Assembly: GCA_017853715.1 (NCBI GenBank) | Contig: JAFMIZ010000019.1 | Location: 1-34,411 of the forward strand | Source: Pedosphaera sp. | Lineage (GTDB): Bacteria; Verrucomicrobiota; Verrucomicrobiia; Limisphaerales; DSYF01 | DNA: 34,411 nt | Direction: 5' to 3' | Part shown: piece after piece, positions 16,435-25,200 of the stretch | How positions within the stretch are numbered: the first letter of the stretch is position 1 | How the letters are laid out: every line of letters begins with the position of its first letter | Made by a program: the position numbers and the translations under genes | Notes under the pieces: model-generated | Database searches by the model: none | The model's input: the letters and a program-made list of their open reading frames with translations, nothing else | What the model was told of the DNA's origin: nothing

Positions 16435-17403
16435 TCAGCGCCGCCTGCCCACTTCCTCCTCCAACTGGGGAAGCTCCTTGGCCTCAAGGCTGCGCAGCAC
16501 GCGTCCTTTTAGCTCCTGAAGCTCGGCGTTGGTTACGGCATCAAGATATTCCCGCGCCTTGGTGAAATTGGTGGCGATCGCCTCAGTCCGCGCCAAATGA
16601 ATCATGACACCCTCCCGCGCGAGATCAGATTCAGCCAGTGTGAGCGCGTAATTCCATGCCTTCATGGCGTCGTCGCGGCGCGGCGGCTTGATGCCGTAGT
16701 AGGTCATGGCAATGTCCGTCGCGAGCAGGAAGTTCGTCGGGTCCAGCGTCAGGGCGTTCGAGTAAAGCATCAGCGCCTTGTTGAACACTTGCTGCTCGGT
16801 GATACCGTAATGTTCGCGCACATCTTTGCGAAAGAGGAAAACAGTGGTGCCGAAATTTTGGTGATAAACCGGCTCCTTGGGGTCCAGTTCGATGGCCCTT
16901 TCGTAATGCGTGAACGCGTTAGTCACGCCGCCAAAGTGTCCATAATAGTTGGCGAGATTATTCCACGCCGCCGGATTGGTCGGGTCCACTTCCTTCGCTT
17001 TGAGCATCTGCTCAAGCGCACCAGAGATATCACCGCTATCCTCGAGGAAACTGGCAAAGGCGAGCCGCCCGTCACCGTGATTGGGATGACGTTTGACGAA
17101 ATCCTCGTAGGCCTTGCGCACCGGCTCACGACGCTGGCTGATGCGGCTCAACAATTCTTCACGCGGCACGCCCCCACCCTGCTCCTCAAACTTGTTGTTC
17201 TCGATAATCCAGCCATCAATCTCTGCAGCAGCAGCGTCATCCAGTTCCATCAACTGTTCATACTCGGCTTGAACAGGATCGTTGGTAGTTGCAAGGGAAT
17301 TGGTGCGGACAACGGCGGAGGCGGCGACGGCATTGGTCAACTCGGCTAATGCATCAGATGCGAAGGCCAAGCAGGTTAAGACGGCAAGCGCGATGCATTT
17401 CAC
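16435..17403 (-). CDS. Exported TPR-repeat protein
   Basis: This 322-residue protein starts with a signal peptide (MKCIALAVLTCLAFASDALA, cut near residue 20). After a charged segment come tetratricopeptide-like helices: 'YEDFVKRHPNHGDGRLAFASFLEDSGD' (about 96-122), 'ALEQMLKAKEVDPTNPAAWNNLANYY' (about 126-155), 'AFTHYERAIELDPKEPVYHQNFG' (about 163-185) and 'ALMLYSNALTLDPTNFLLATDIAMTYYG' (about 207-234). TPR repeats bind partner proteins; here in the periplasm or outer envelope. There is no lipobox. I cannot name a partner: its neighbours are a dead hydrolase gene downstream and a small unknown gene upstream, 9 bases before its start. It is intact and well-formed. Confidence 0.85.
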   Translation of the reverse strand: MKCIALAVLTCLAFASDALAELTNAVAASAVVRTNSLATTNDPVQAEYEQLMELDDAAAAEIDGWIIENNKFEEQGGGVPREELLSRISQRREPVRKAYEDFVKRHPNHGDGRLAFASFLEDSGDISGALEQMLKAKEVDPTNPAAWNNLANYYGHFGGVTNAFTHYERAIELDPKEPVYHQNFGTTVFLFRKDVREHYGITEQQVFNKALMLYSNALTLDPTNFLLATDIAMTYYGIKPPRRDDAMKAWNYALTLAESDLAREGVMIHLARTEAIATNFTKAREYLDAVTNAELQELKGRVLRSLEAKELPQLEEEVGRRR

Positions 17404-17412
17404 GCAGTCAAA

Positions 17413-17847
17413 CTACCAACCAACCGGCGATTGTCGAGACGGGTAGAGCGCTGACCCAGCGATTCCGACCAGATCCATAGCAGTGTATGCCGACAGCGTC
17501 CTCGTCCCACAGCTCGTCCCCGGACGTGGAATAAAACGAGGACGACGAGGAGGAGCGGCTGCCGTCCTGGTACTAGTTGTTGTCAACCGCCTAACCAGGC
17601 AGTCGTTGACAAAAACACGATTGCGATGCCCCAGCAATTGCTTGCGCTGCTTCTCGATGCGGACCAGCGATTTCTCGAAACGACCCACGCGAGAGACATG
17701 CGCTTCCAACTCGGGTTCGTTCACCAGACGGTAAGCGGTCTTGACCGGCCGGACGTCCGCCATGATCACCAGCCGCCCGAAGAGCTGATTAAAGTCATAT
17801 TTCATGCGGTGCTTTTCCTTCTCCCCGAACTCGATGATGAATCTCAT
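17413..17847 (-). CDS. Small unknown protein with a disturbed C-terminus
   Basis: From ATG 17847 the first 85 or so residues look like a real, charged cytoplasmic protein: 'MRFIIEFGEKEKHRMKYDFN', then 'QLFGRLVIMADVRPVKTAYRL', and 'SLVRIEKQRKQLLGHRNRVFVND'. I do not recognise a named family, though the pattern of beta strands ending in an 'RVFVN' strand suggests a compact domain of about 90 residues. The remaining 55 residues are rich in Arg, Pro, Thr and Ser and are encoded partly by a GTCCTCG/CGAGGAC palindromic repeat. They look like read-through into unrelated DNA until TAG at 17413. The true gene may have ended near 17590. It lies between the DUF255 gene and the TPR gene on the same strand. 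Confidence 0.5.
   Translation of the reverse strand: MRFIIEFGEKEKHRMKYDFNQLFGRLVIMADVRPVKTAYRLVNEPELEAHVSRVGRFEKSLVRIEKQRKQLLGHRNRVFVNDCLVRRLTTTSTRTAAAPPRRPRFIPRPGTSCGTRTLSAYTAMDLVGIAGSALYPSRQSPVGW
17497..17550. repeat. Palindromic CGTCCTCGT ... ACGAGGACG repeat
   Basis: CGTCCTCGT at 17497-17505 pairs with ACGAGGACG at 17536-17544, and the surrounding bases (CGTCC, GACGAGG) repeat the theme. It resembles a small REP-like intergenic palindrome and covers the 3' part of the unknown gene. Confidence 0.5.
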
Positions 17848-17982
17848 AGGATGCAAATCTCGCAAGGATGTCCTTTGCGTCGCGCGTGCCACGGGCGTAT
17901 TCCTTAGCCGCGCGGATTGATAAGAAACATGTCTTGAAATGAGCCGCTTTTGGACACGAACGGGCCGCATGCCCGGCGCGCG

Positions 17983-20181
17983 TCAGCTCATCAAAAAAAG
18001 CCGCTTTCGCACTTCCGCTGAATCGGTGGTCGGGGGCTGGCAAGTCTGGCCGGCACAAAGGTAAACCGCGGCACCATCCCGCACCGAAAGTGAACGCGCA
18101 AGATCATCCACGGGGCCAGCATCACCCAACACGACTTTGTTCGGCTGATAGACCGAATGGGCCGCATGCAAAAGGTCCTGGAATAAAGCGTTCCCGAGGT
18201 CGCCAGCCACAACCACACGGGCGGGCTCATCGGCCCAATAGTCCAGTGCCTGGAGCAGGTAAGACACAGCGTGGGGCGCTCGGGAAAGCTTTTGGTGTCC
18301 GGCTAGCAATGTGCGCTGCGCCACCTCGTGGAAGTCCTTGCGGGCAGCCATCGCGGCCAGTTTGAGCAAGGCCAGCGTCGCAACGGAGTTGCCCGCAGGT
18401 TCGGCACCGTCGTAGTCATCCTTGATCCGCAGAATCAAGTCGGTGGCGCCTGCATCGCTCTGCCAAAAGCCGCCCTGGCTCGCATCGTAGAAGCGCTTGA
18501 TCATCGCCTCGGCCAAGGCGATGGCGAAGGCCAAAGTCTCCGGAACCAGCGTGGCCTCATAGAGCTCAACCACTCCACCGAGCAAGAAAGCATACGCGTC
18601 GAGCAACTGAACGGTGTCACGCTCGCCGTCGCGCCAACGGTTATAGAGCGTTCCATTCTCCCAAAGGTCGGCCTGGATGAACTTCAGATTCCTCTCTGCA
18701 GCGCCGCGATACTTTTCATCACCCAGTACGGCATACGCCCGGGCAAACGCGCCCAGCATCAGCCCGTTCCAAGAAGCAAGGACCTTGTCATCCAGATGCG
18801 GACGCACCCGTTGGGCGCGCACGGCCAGCATTTTGGCGCGAGCAGAATCGAGCAGCGCAGCGTCGGCCTGATTAGCGGCGAGCCCCGCCACGCTTAATAC
18901 ATTCAACCCCAGCAGCGGTTGGGGATGACTGTGATCCACGAAATTGCCCGCCGGCGTGATGCCATAGTGCCTCACCACCACGTTGAATTCCTCCACGGTC
19001 AACCGCGAGGATAATTCCGCCCAGGTCCAACAATAGAATTTTCCCTCATGGCCTTCGCTGTCCGCGTCCTCGGCAGAATAGAAGCCGCCGTCCGGATGCG
19101 TCATGTCTCGCAGGACATAGTCGAGGGTGCTGCGAACGATGGTGGCGAATGGAGAAGTGGAGGGCTGGAGGGCTGGAGCGTTGAGATGCTCAGCTCTAGC
19201 TGAGTCCGTCGCGCCATCCATCCGCCCGGACGCCACCAAGTGCGCATCGAGATACAACTGCACCAGCTGCGCATTGTCGTAGAGCATCTTCTCGAAGTGC
19301 GGCACCAGCCACTCGGCGTCCACCGAATAACGCGCAAAGCCGCCGCCCAATTGGTCATGAATACCGCCCGCCGCCATGCGCTCGCACATGTGCAGAACCA
19401 TTTTCAGCGCGGCTTCGTCGTGAAATCGCCGGGCGTAACGCAACAGGAATTGCGGCTGGCTGGGTTGCGGGAACTTCGGCGCGCGGCCGAACCCGCCGTG
19501 CTGTGGGTCATACACCTCTTTGAATGACTCGCCCGCTGCCTTCAACCACGACTCCACCAAGGCTCGCGGCGGAATCCCGCTAGCGCTGCCCCCGCCCACG
19601 GCTTCGCCACCGCGTGCGTTCATCATCTGCGCCAACTGGGCGTGTGTCTGTTCGGCTCCCAGTTCCAGATCGCCGCGCCGGTCGCGCCACAGCTCGGCGA
19701 TGCGCTCCAGCAATTGCGGGAAGCCGGGGCGGCCTTGTCGCGGCTCCGGTGGGAAGTAAGTGCCGCCGAAGAACGGCTTCAACTCCGGGGTGAGAAACAC
19801 GCTCATCGGCCAGCCACCGGAGCCGGTCGTCGCCTGCACAAAGGTCATGTAGATTTTATCCACGTCCGGCCGCTCTTCGCGGTCCACTTTGATGCTGATG
19901 AAATGTTCGTTGAGAAATCTGCCCACGTTCTCGTGCTCGAAGGATTCACGCTCCATCACATGGCACCAATGACAGGTGGAGTAGCCGATGCTGAGGAAGA
20001 TGGGTTTGCCCTCGTTCCGGGCGCGCGCAAAGGCCTCTTCACCCCAAGGATACCAGTGCACGGGATTGTGCGCGTGCTGGAGCAAATAAGGGGACTTCTC
20101 ACGGGCGAGGCGGTTGGTGAATTGGGGGGCTGGGGAATGTGATGGTTGTGTCACGGCCCGCCAACCTGCCTGCTCGTCCAC
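17983..20181 (-). CDS. DUF255 thioredoxin-fold protein (YyaL / SPATA20 family)
   Basis: The 732-residue protein has the DUF255 thioredoxin-like domain at residues 23-190: '[21 protein letters not shown]', CHWCHVM with the CxxC at Cys70/Cys73, '[15 protein letters not shown]' and '[24 protein letters not shown]'. Next is an alpha/alpha-barrel like N-acylglucosamine epimerases (about 215-690), with '[14 protein letters not shown]', '[18 protein letters not shown]' and '[20 protein letters not shown]'. The family is widespread, but its biochemical role is not settled. The start is GTG 20181. Two stretches look inserted: residues 11-20 before the domain and about 325-347, where the DNA contains a repeat and palindrome. 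The reading frame stays open throughout. It diverges from the cytochrome c gene. Confidence 0.9.
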   Translation of the reverse strand: MDEQAGWRAVTQPSHSPAPQFTNRLAREKSPYLLQHAHNPVHWYPWGEEAFARARNEGKPIFLSIGYSTCHWCHVMERESFEHENVGRFLNEHFISIKVDREERPDVDKIYMTFVQATTGSGGWPMSVFLTPELKPFFGGTYFPPEPRQGRPGFPQLLERIAELWRDRRGDLELGAEQTHAQLAQMMNARGGEAVGGGSASGIPPRALVESWLKAAGESFKEVYDPQHGGFGRAPKFPQPSQPQFLLRYARRFHDEAALKMVLHMCERMAAGGIHDQLGGGFARYSVDAEWLVPHFEKMLYDNAQLVQLYLDAHLVASGRMDGATDSARAEHLNAPALQPSTSPFATIVRSTLDYVLRDMTHPDGGFYSAEDADSEGHEGKFYCWTWAELSSRLTVEEFNVVVRHYGITPAGNFVDHSHPQPLLGLNVLSVAGLAANQADAALLDSARAKMLAVRAQRVRPHLDDKVLASWNGLMLGAFARAYAVLGDEKYRGAAERNLKFIQADLWENGTLYNRWRDGERDTVQLLDAYAFLLGGVVELYEATLVPETLAFAIALAEAMIKRFYDASQGGFWQSDAGATDLILRIKDDYDGAEPAGNSVATLALLKLAAMAARKDFHEVAQRTLLAGHQKLSRAPHAVSYLLQALDYWADEPARVVVAGDLGNALFQDLLHAAHSVYQPNKVVLGDAGPVDDLARSLSVRDGAAVYLCAGQTCQPPTTDSAEVRKRLFLMS
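19150..19205. repeat. GGAGGGCT repeat plus palindrome inside the DUF255 gene
   Basis: On the plus strand, GGAGAAGTGGAGGGCTGGAGGGCTGGAG (19151-19178) contains the unit GGAGGGCT twice in a row. It is followed by CTCAGCTCTAGCTGAG (19189-19204), a seven-pair inverted repeat around CT. It encodes an Ala/Pro/Ser-rich in-frame stretch with no counterpart that I recall in the family. Confidence 0.55.
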
Positions 20182-20308
20182 CAGCGGGCAATCCGTACCT
20201 GCAAAAAAGGTGCGAAGTTGGCCAACAGATGGGTGGTTGCCGCTAGTGTTGGATGCGATGGTTCGGGCGTCAAACCAAGCGTGGAATCACGCGACAGGAC
20301 AAAAGCTT

Positions 20309-20629
20309 ATGAAAAAGATGATCCTTCTCCTGACGGTGTGCGCGTTTGCCGCCGGTTCTAGTGCCATGGCCGCCGATGGCGCCGAGTTGTATGCGAAGAA
20401 TTGCGCCAAGTGCCATGCCGACGACGGCACGGGCAAGACCAAGATGGGTGAAAAGCTGGGCTGCAAGGACTATTCCAAAGAGGCCGTGGAGGTGGACAAG
20501 GGTGCCAAAGCTGTGAAGGAAGGGCTCAAAGATACGGGCGGCAAGACGCTGATGAAAGCCTACGGCGAAACCCTCTCCGATGAGGAGATCAAGGCGGCGG
20601 TCGAGCACATGAAGTCCTTCAAGAAATAG
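20309..20629 (+). CDS. Small periplasmic class I cytochrome c
   Basis: This 106-residue protein has a signal peptide (MKKMILLLTVCAFAAGSSAMA, cut near residue 21-22), one haem motif CAKCH (Cys32, Cys35, His36), and a likely axial Met82 in 'TLMKAYGETLSDEEI', the usual place near the C-terminal helix. It would carry electrons in the periplasm. An unusual 'MGEKLGCKDYSKEAV' loop adds a lone Cys52. The start ATG 20309 is chosen because the open frame upstream has no signal-like or haem sequence. A strong intrinsic terminator follows 41 bases after the stop, so the gene is a single unit. Its redox partner is not in the window; the multihaem gene at 10752-11789 is dead. Confidence 0.9.
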   Translation: MKKMILLLTVCAFAAGSSAMAADGAELYAKNCAKCHADDGTGKTKMGEKLGCKDYSKEAVEVDKGAKAVKEGLKDTGGKTLMKAYGETLSDEEIKAAVEHMKSFKK

Positions 20630-20670
20630 GCTTTGTGGGAATCGGTTGGTTGATGGTTGTTTTGTGGTTG

Positions 20671-20707
20671 ACGCCACGGGTCTTCACCGGCCCGTGGCGT
20701 TTGCTTT
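20671..20707 (+). terminator. Rho-independent terminator after the cytochrome c gene
   Basis: ACGCCACGGG (20671-20680) pairs over ten bases with CCCGTGGCGT (20691-20700), with a ten-base loop, followed by TTGCTTT. It lies 41 bases after the cytochrome stop. Confidence 0.8.
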
Positions 20708-20772
20708 GGGGATGCGAATGGCACGGATGAATCCTGCGTTGAAATCACATTCCGGACAGGCAGTTTGGGGCC

Positions 20773-21190
20773 ATGAAATCGTTCACCAAGCAATTGCGGT
20801 TTGAAGTGCCGGGGCGACGCGGGTTTGTGAACAGCACGGACACCTAGCAGACTTGGTCCGCGAGAGCGGCGTGAAGGAGGAACTATGCCTCGTCAACACC
20901 ATGCACATCACGACCTCCGTGTTCATCAATGACGACAAGTCCGGCTTGCACCACGACTAGGAGGTCCGCTTGGAGAAGCTGGCACCCCATGCGCCCGCGT
21001 CGCACTACCATCACAACCGCACGGGCGAAGATAACGCCGACGCACAGCTGAAGCGTCAGATCATGGGCCGCGAAGTGGTGGTCGCCGTCACCCAGGGAAA
21101 ACTGGATTTCAGCCCCTGGTAAAAAATCTCCCCGGCGAATTCGACGGCAACCGCCGCGAGCGCGGGCTCATGAAAATTATCGGCAAGTAG
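20773..21190 (+). pseudogene. YjbQ / UPF0047 family gene, degraded
   Basis: From ATG 20773 the frame gives [13 protein letters not shown] and 'RGFVNSTD', then shifts near 20840-20850. The next frame reads '[20 protein letters not shown]', '[14 protein letters not shown]', '[19 protein letters not shown]', '[18 protein letters not shown]' and '[15 protein letters not shown]'. This is the conserved core of YjbQ (secondary thiamine-phosphate synthase / UPF0047) over nearly its whole length. Lesions are the first frameshift, TAG at 20959-20961, TAA at 21120-21122 and a second shift just after it, before 'PGEFDGNRRERGLMKIIG' and the old TAG stop at 21188-21190. The conserved His of 'NADAHLKR' is Gln. 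The gene is dead beyond doubt if the sequence is right. It is convergent with the barrel gene, 6 bases away. Confidence 0.9.
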
Positions 21191-21196
21191 AACTGG

Positions 21197-22228
21197 TTAG
21201 AAATCGTAACACACACCGAGACTGAACAGGAAAGACTGGCCAAGGTCCAGCTCCACGCGACGGGTGCCGAACACTTCGTCATAGTCGCCCAGCGACTGAA
21301 ACTGCACGCTACCGGCAGCGGCCCAATGCTCAGCCAGACGCCAGTGCACATTTGCCGCAAGGTAGCCGCCTACGAGCAAGGCATCGTCATTGCCGCTGCC
21401 GCTGGCGCTCACGGTAGCGCCATTGGCGAAGGCGAAGCTTTCGTTCCAGCTTACGGAACCATGCAACCAACCCAACGCCAGCCCGCCCGACAGGCTGACG
21501 CTGACGGTCTTGTTCAAGTAGAGCTCTGCATACGGACCCACGCGCGCTCCCCAAAGGCTTGCTTCGAAATCGCGTGAGCCGGTTACCGTGCCCACCGTGC
21601 CGATGGATGTGGCAGAGCTGACCGGCTTGTTGCCGATCACAAAGCCGGGCCCGTTGAGCGTGCCTCCGTAGGGCGCGCCGGGCGGAGTGGTCCCGGGCAC
21701 AAATGCATAGGCGTCGGTGGTGATGGGGGCCGTCAGGTTGTAGCCGCCACCGCTGAAGCTGAGATTCAGATAGTTCAAGGCTCCCTCAAATCCGTAGCGG
21801 ATGCTCTCCGAAGCGCCGAGCTCGCGGGTATAGGTGATTTCCATGCCCGCCGCCGGATCTTCGTCGAGGTCAGGCGAATTGAGGCTGGCGTTACCAGCGG
21901 CGCTGCTGAGCAGAATCGTGTTGTTCGCTGAGTCAATCTGCCCGCTCCCATCGTAACCCCAATACCAGGTGTAACCATCAACGCTGCCGCTGACATCAGC
22001 GAATCTGAAGCCATTGTCGTAATTGTAGGCATCGCCGTCCGGGGTCGTGCGGATGGAAGGCGGCACAGGCACCGCGCTGGCACCCGTCATCTTCGCGGAG
22101 ATATTCAACCCGAACCGCGCGGAGAAAGTGAGCCGGTCCTTGGGTGGCTCCAGCTGGGCCGCCGCGTTCAAGGTTCCGAGCAAACTCACCGCAATCAGTC
22201 CGAGCCTAAGTTGTTGGTTATGCTTCAT
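21197..22228 (-). CDS. Outer-membrane beta-barrel protein
   Basis: The 343-residue protein has a signal peptide (MKHNQQLRLGLIAVSLLGTLNAAAQ, cut after residue 24 or so). It is followed by alternating hydrophobic/polar strands rich in Gly, Ser, Tyr and aromatic ends, such as 'GFEGALNYLNLSF', 'LWGARVGPYAELYL', 'VSVSLSGGLALGWL' and 'GGYLAANVHWRL'. It finishes with 'SFLFSLGVCYDF', a last strand ending in Phe as outer-membrane barrels do. I do not recognise a specific subfamily. ATG 22228 gives the signal peptide; the longer open frame upstream is not protein-like. The gene starts 25 bases after the stop of the 1949-residue protein on the same strand, so the two are probably one operon. Confidence 0.8.
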   Translation of the reverse strand: MKHNQQLRLGLIAVSLLGTLNAAAQLEPPKDRLTFSARFGLNISAKMTGASAVPVPPSIRTTPDGDAYNYDNGFRFADVSGSVDGYTWYWGYDGSGQIDSANNTILLSSAAGNASLNSPDLDEDPAAGMEITYTRELGASESIRYGFEGALNYLNLSFSGGGYNLTAPITTDAYAFVPGTTPPGAPYGGTLNGPGFVIGNKPVSSATSIGTVGTVTGSRDFEASLWGARVGPYAELYLNKTVSVSLSGGLALGWLHGSVSWNESFAFANGATVSASGSGNDDALLVGGYLAANVHWRLAEHWAAAGSVQFQSLGDYDEVFGTRRVELDLGQSFLFSLGVCYDF

Positions 22229-22253
22229 GAATGATCTCAAGTTGTCGGGCGAC

Positions 22254-25200
22254 TCAGGGATTGATGATGATCCGATACAATCGGCTGCTGATCGACATCG
22301 GTTTGGCCTGGGTCTTGGGCGGTCCATCGTCATACCACTGTGTCCGTGTCGCCGCGGCCGTCACAGACGGCGTGGCGGCGCGCCAGGTCAGCATGTTGTC
22401 GTCACTGTAGATGACGGTGTAGCTGCGTCCGGGAATGGAAACCCACTCGATGACAAAGCGCGGGTTGCCGGACTCGCGGTTGTCCACGAATGCGCGGTCG
22501 GTCGCCACGCCGTTGGTGAGATTGGTGACCGCCGACGTGGGCAGGGTGGCCTGGATCTCGAGGGAGTTGGTAAACGGCAAGCGCGTGGGGTTGTAGAACT
22601 CGAGGCGCACGGTGGCGTTGCTGCCGGGGTCGAGCGGCGAGTTGTATTGCACGTAGCGGCGGCCATCAACGTTCGTGCCCGTGGCGTTCCAGAGCCAGAC
22701 GTTGGTGGACGCGAAGTCACCAACCAGCACCCGGAAGGCGGGCACGGTGGTGTTGAGGATGTTGGTAACGGTAACCAGCTGCTCATAAAGCCCCGTCTGC
22801 GGATTCAACACATTCGCGCCCTGACGCCAGGTGAACACGGGCTGCACCGTGAGGATGGCGTTGACGGCGGTGAAGGTGTAGTTGCTGGCCGCGAGTGTGC
22901 CCAAGTTGAGAGTGATCGGATAGATGCCGATGGGGCTGCTGTTAGTGGCGGTGGTGGTCAACACGGGCGCACCGCTGACGACGCTGGCGTTCTCGCCGTT
23001 GACGAAACCGGTCAGGGTGTGGGTGAGCGCAGGATTGTTCTGACCGAAGGCGCGGACCTGGTTGTCCGCCGTGACCGTAAGCGACGCGGGAAAGATGACC
23101 AGCGGGGCGGTGAGATTGACTGAGGTGTAGTTGGTGTCCGTCGGGTTGAACAGGACGCTCAAGCTGTTGGTGCCCACGGGGAGGACGGAGCCATTGGTCG
23201 GGTTGTAAGTGAACGTGCCGGGCACGGAGGCCGTGGCGTTGTTCTGGTTGGTGCCGAGCGGCGTGCCATAGGTAACCGGGCCGGCTGGCGTCCAGGTCAC
23301 AGTGGCGGTCGCACTGGTGACGGTCAACGTGCCGTCCACACGACTGAAGATGTAGTTGGTGGCGGCCAGCGAGCCGGCACTGACGGAGACGGGGTAAACG
23401 CCAACCGGACTGCTGATCGCAGCAGCGGTGCTCAGGCCGGGTGCTCCGCTGACGACATTGGTGGTATCGCCCAGCACAAAGCCCGTCACGGAGTAGGTGA
23501 GCGGCGGATTGGACTGGTTGTAGGCACGGATCTGGTTGTTCGCAGTCACTGTGAGCACGACGGGAGCGATGCTGATGTTAAAGGTGGCGGAAGCGCTCAG
23601 ACTCGGCGCGCCATCGTCGGTCGCCACAACCGTGACGGGTAAGGCAAATATGCCAAGCGTCGGCGTGCCGCTGAAAGTGTGCGTGGTGGCGTTGAACGTG
23701 ATGCCGGGCGGCAGGTTGCTCGCCGTCAAGGTGAGCGTTTGTCCGGCGTCCGCGTCCGTAAATGTGTTTGCCGGGAGGGTGTAGCTGAACGGTGAGCCGT
23801 AGACACCCGCTTGATTCGGAATGACCAGCGCGAGCACCGGGGCGCCGTTCAAGGGGCTGACTATGATGCTGACGGTGCCGGTGGCGTAAAGTGCGCCGTC
23901 GAACACAGTGAACGTGAAGCTGTCGTTGCCGTTGTAATTGGTCGCGGGCGTGTAAGTCACCGCGCCGGTGGCTGGGTTCAAACCGCTCAGACTGCCGTGG
24001 GCCGGACCCGAGAGAATGGCAAACGTCAGGTTGGTGCTGTCCACGTCGGAAGCCGCAAGCACCAGATTCGTGGCCACATCCTCCGGCGTGACGAACGATT
24101 GATTGTTGGCCACGGGCGCATCGTTCACCGGGATGATGATGATTTGCACGGTGCTGGTGGCGTAGAGGCTGCCATCAAACACGGACAACAGAACCAGGTT
24201 CGTGCTCGTGTCGTTGAGTGGCGGCGTGTAGTCGAATTGCCCTGTGCCTGTGTTCAACGTCAGCAGACTGGTCGGGCTCTTGAAGAGGACGCCGTAAGTC
24301 AGTGCGTCCCCGTCCAGGTCATCGCCCACGACGTTGGTGGAAAGGGTGGAATCTTCGGTGATTGTGACGGTCAGGTGGTTGATGGTGGGGGCGTCATCGA
24401 CCGGGAGAACGATGACCGTGACGAACGCGCTGTTGGTCACCGTCCCGTCCGTGACGAAATACGTCAGGGTATTGGTGCCATTAAAGTTCGGCGCAGGCGT
24501 GAACACCACATTGGTGCCGACGACCGTAGCGGTGCCACTGGGCGCGGTGACATTCACCAACACGAGCGGGTCGCCATCAGTATCGCGGTCATTCAGGAGC
24601 ACGCGAATTGTGCTCGTGCTGTCCTCGTTCATGACCACGACGTCATTGGTCAGGGCCGGAGGATCGTTCACCGGCAGAAGCACGATGCTCACCGTGGCGA
24701 CAGCACTGGTGAGCGAACCGTCATTCACCGCAAACGCAAAGCTGTCCGCGCCATTGTAGTTGGTCACGGGGGTGTAGATCAGGTTGGCGCCCGTGCCGGA
24801 CAACGCGCCGTGCAGCGGGAGACTGACCAGGGTGAAGTTCGTCACGGGGCCGTCCGCATCAGAGCCGGCCAGCGTGATGGGGAAAGCCACGTCTTCAAGA
24901 TTGGTGACGGACTGGCTGCTCGCCAAGGGCGCGTCGTTCACGGGCGAAACCGTCAGGTTCACGCTGCCGGTGGCGTAGAGCGTGCCGTCGAACACGGTGA
25001 ACGTGAACCCATCGGGGCCAAAGTAATTGGTCGCAGGCGTGTAGGTCACCGCGCCGGTGTTCGTGTTGAGGAGGCTCAGGTTGCCGTTGGTCGGAGCGGT
25101 GAGAATGGCGAACACCAGATTGGTGCTGTCCACATCGCTGGCGGCGAGCACGAGATTCGTGGCCACATCCTCCGGCATGATGAGGTTCTGGTCCGTGGCC

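Noticed and set aside
17795-18058. An 87-codon minus frame between the DUF255 gene and the small unknown gene
   Set aside because: It overlaps the end of the DUF255 coding region in another frame and has no recognisable content, though 'HFKTCFLSIRAAKEYARGTRD' looks faintly protein-like.
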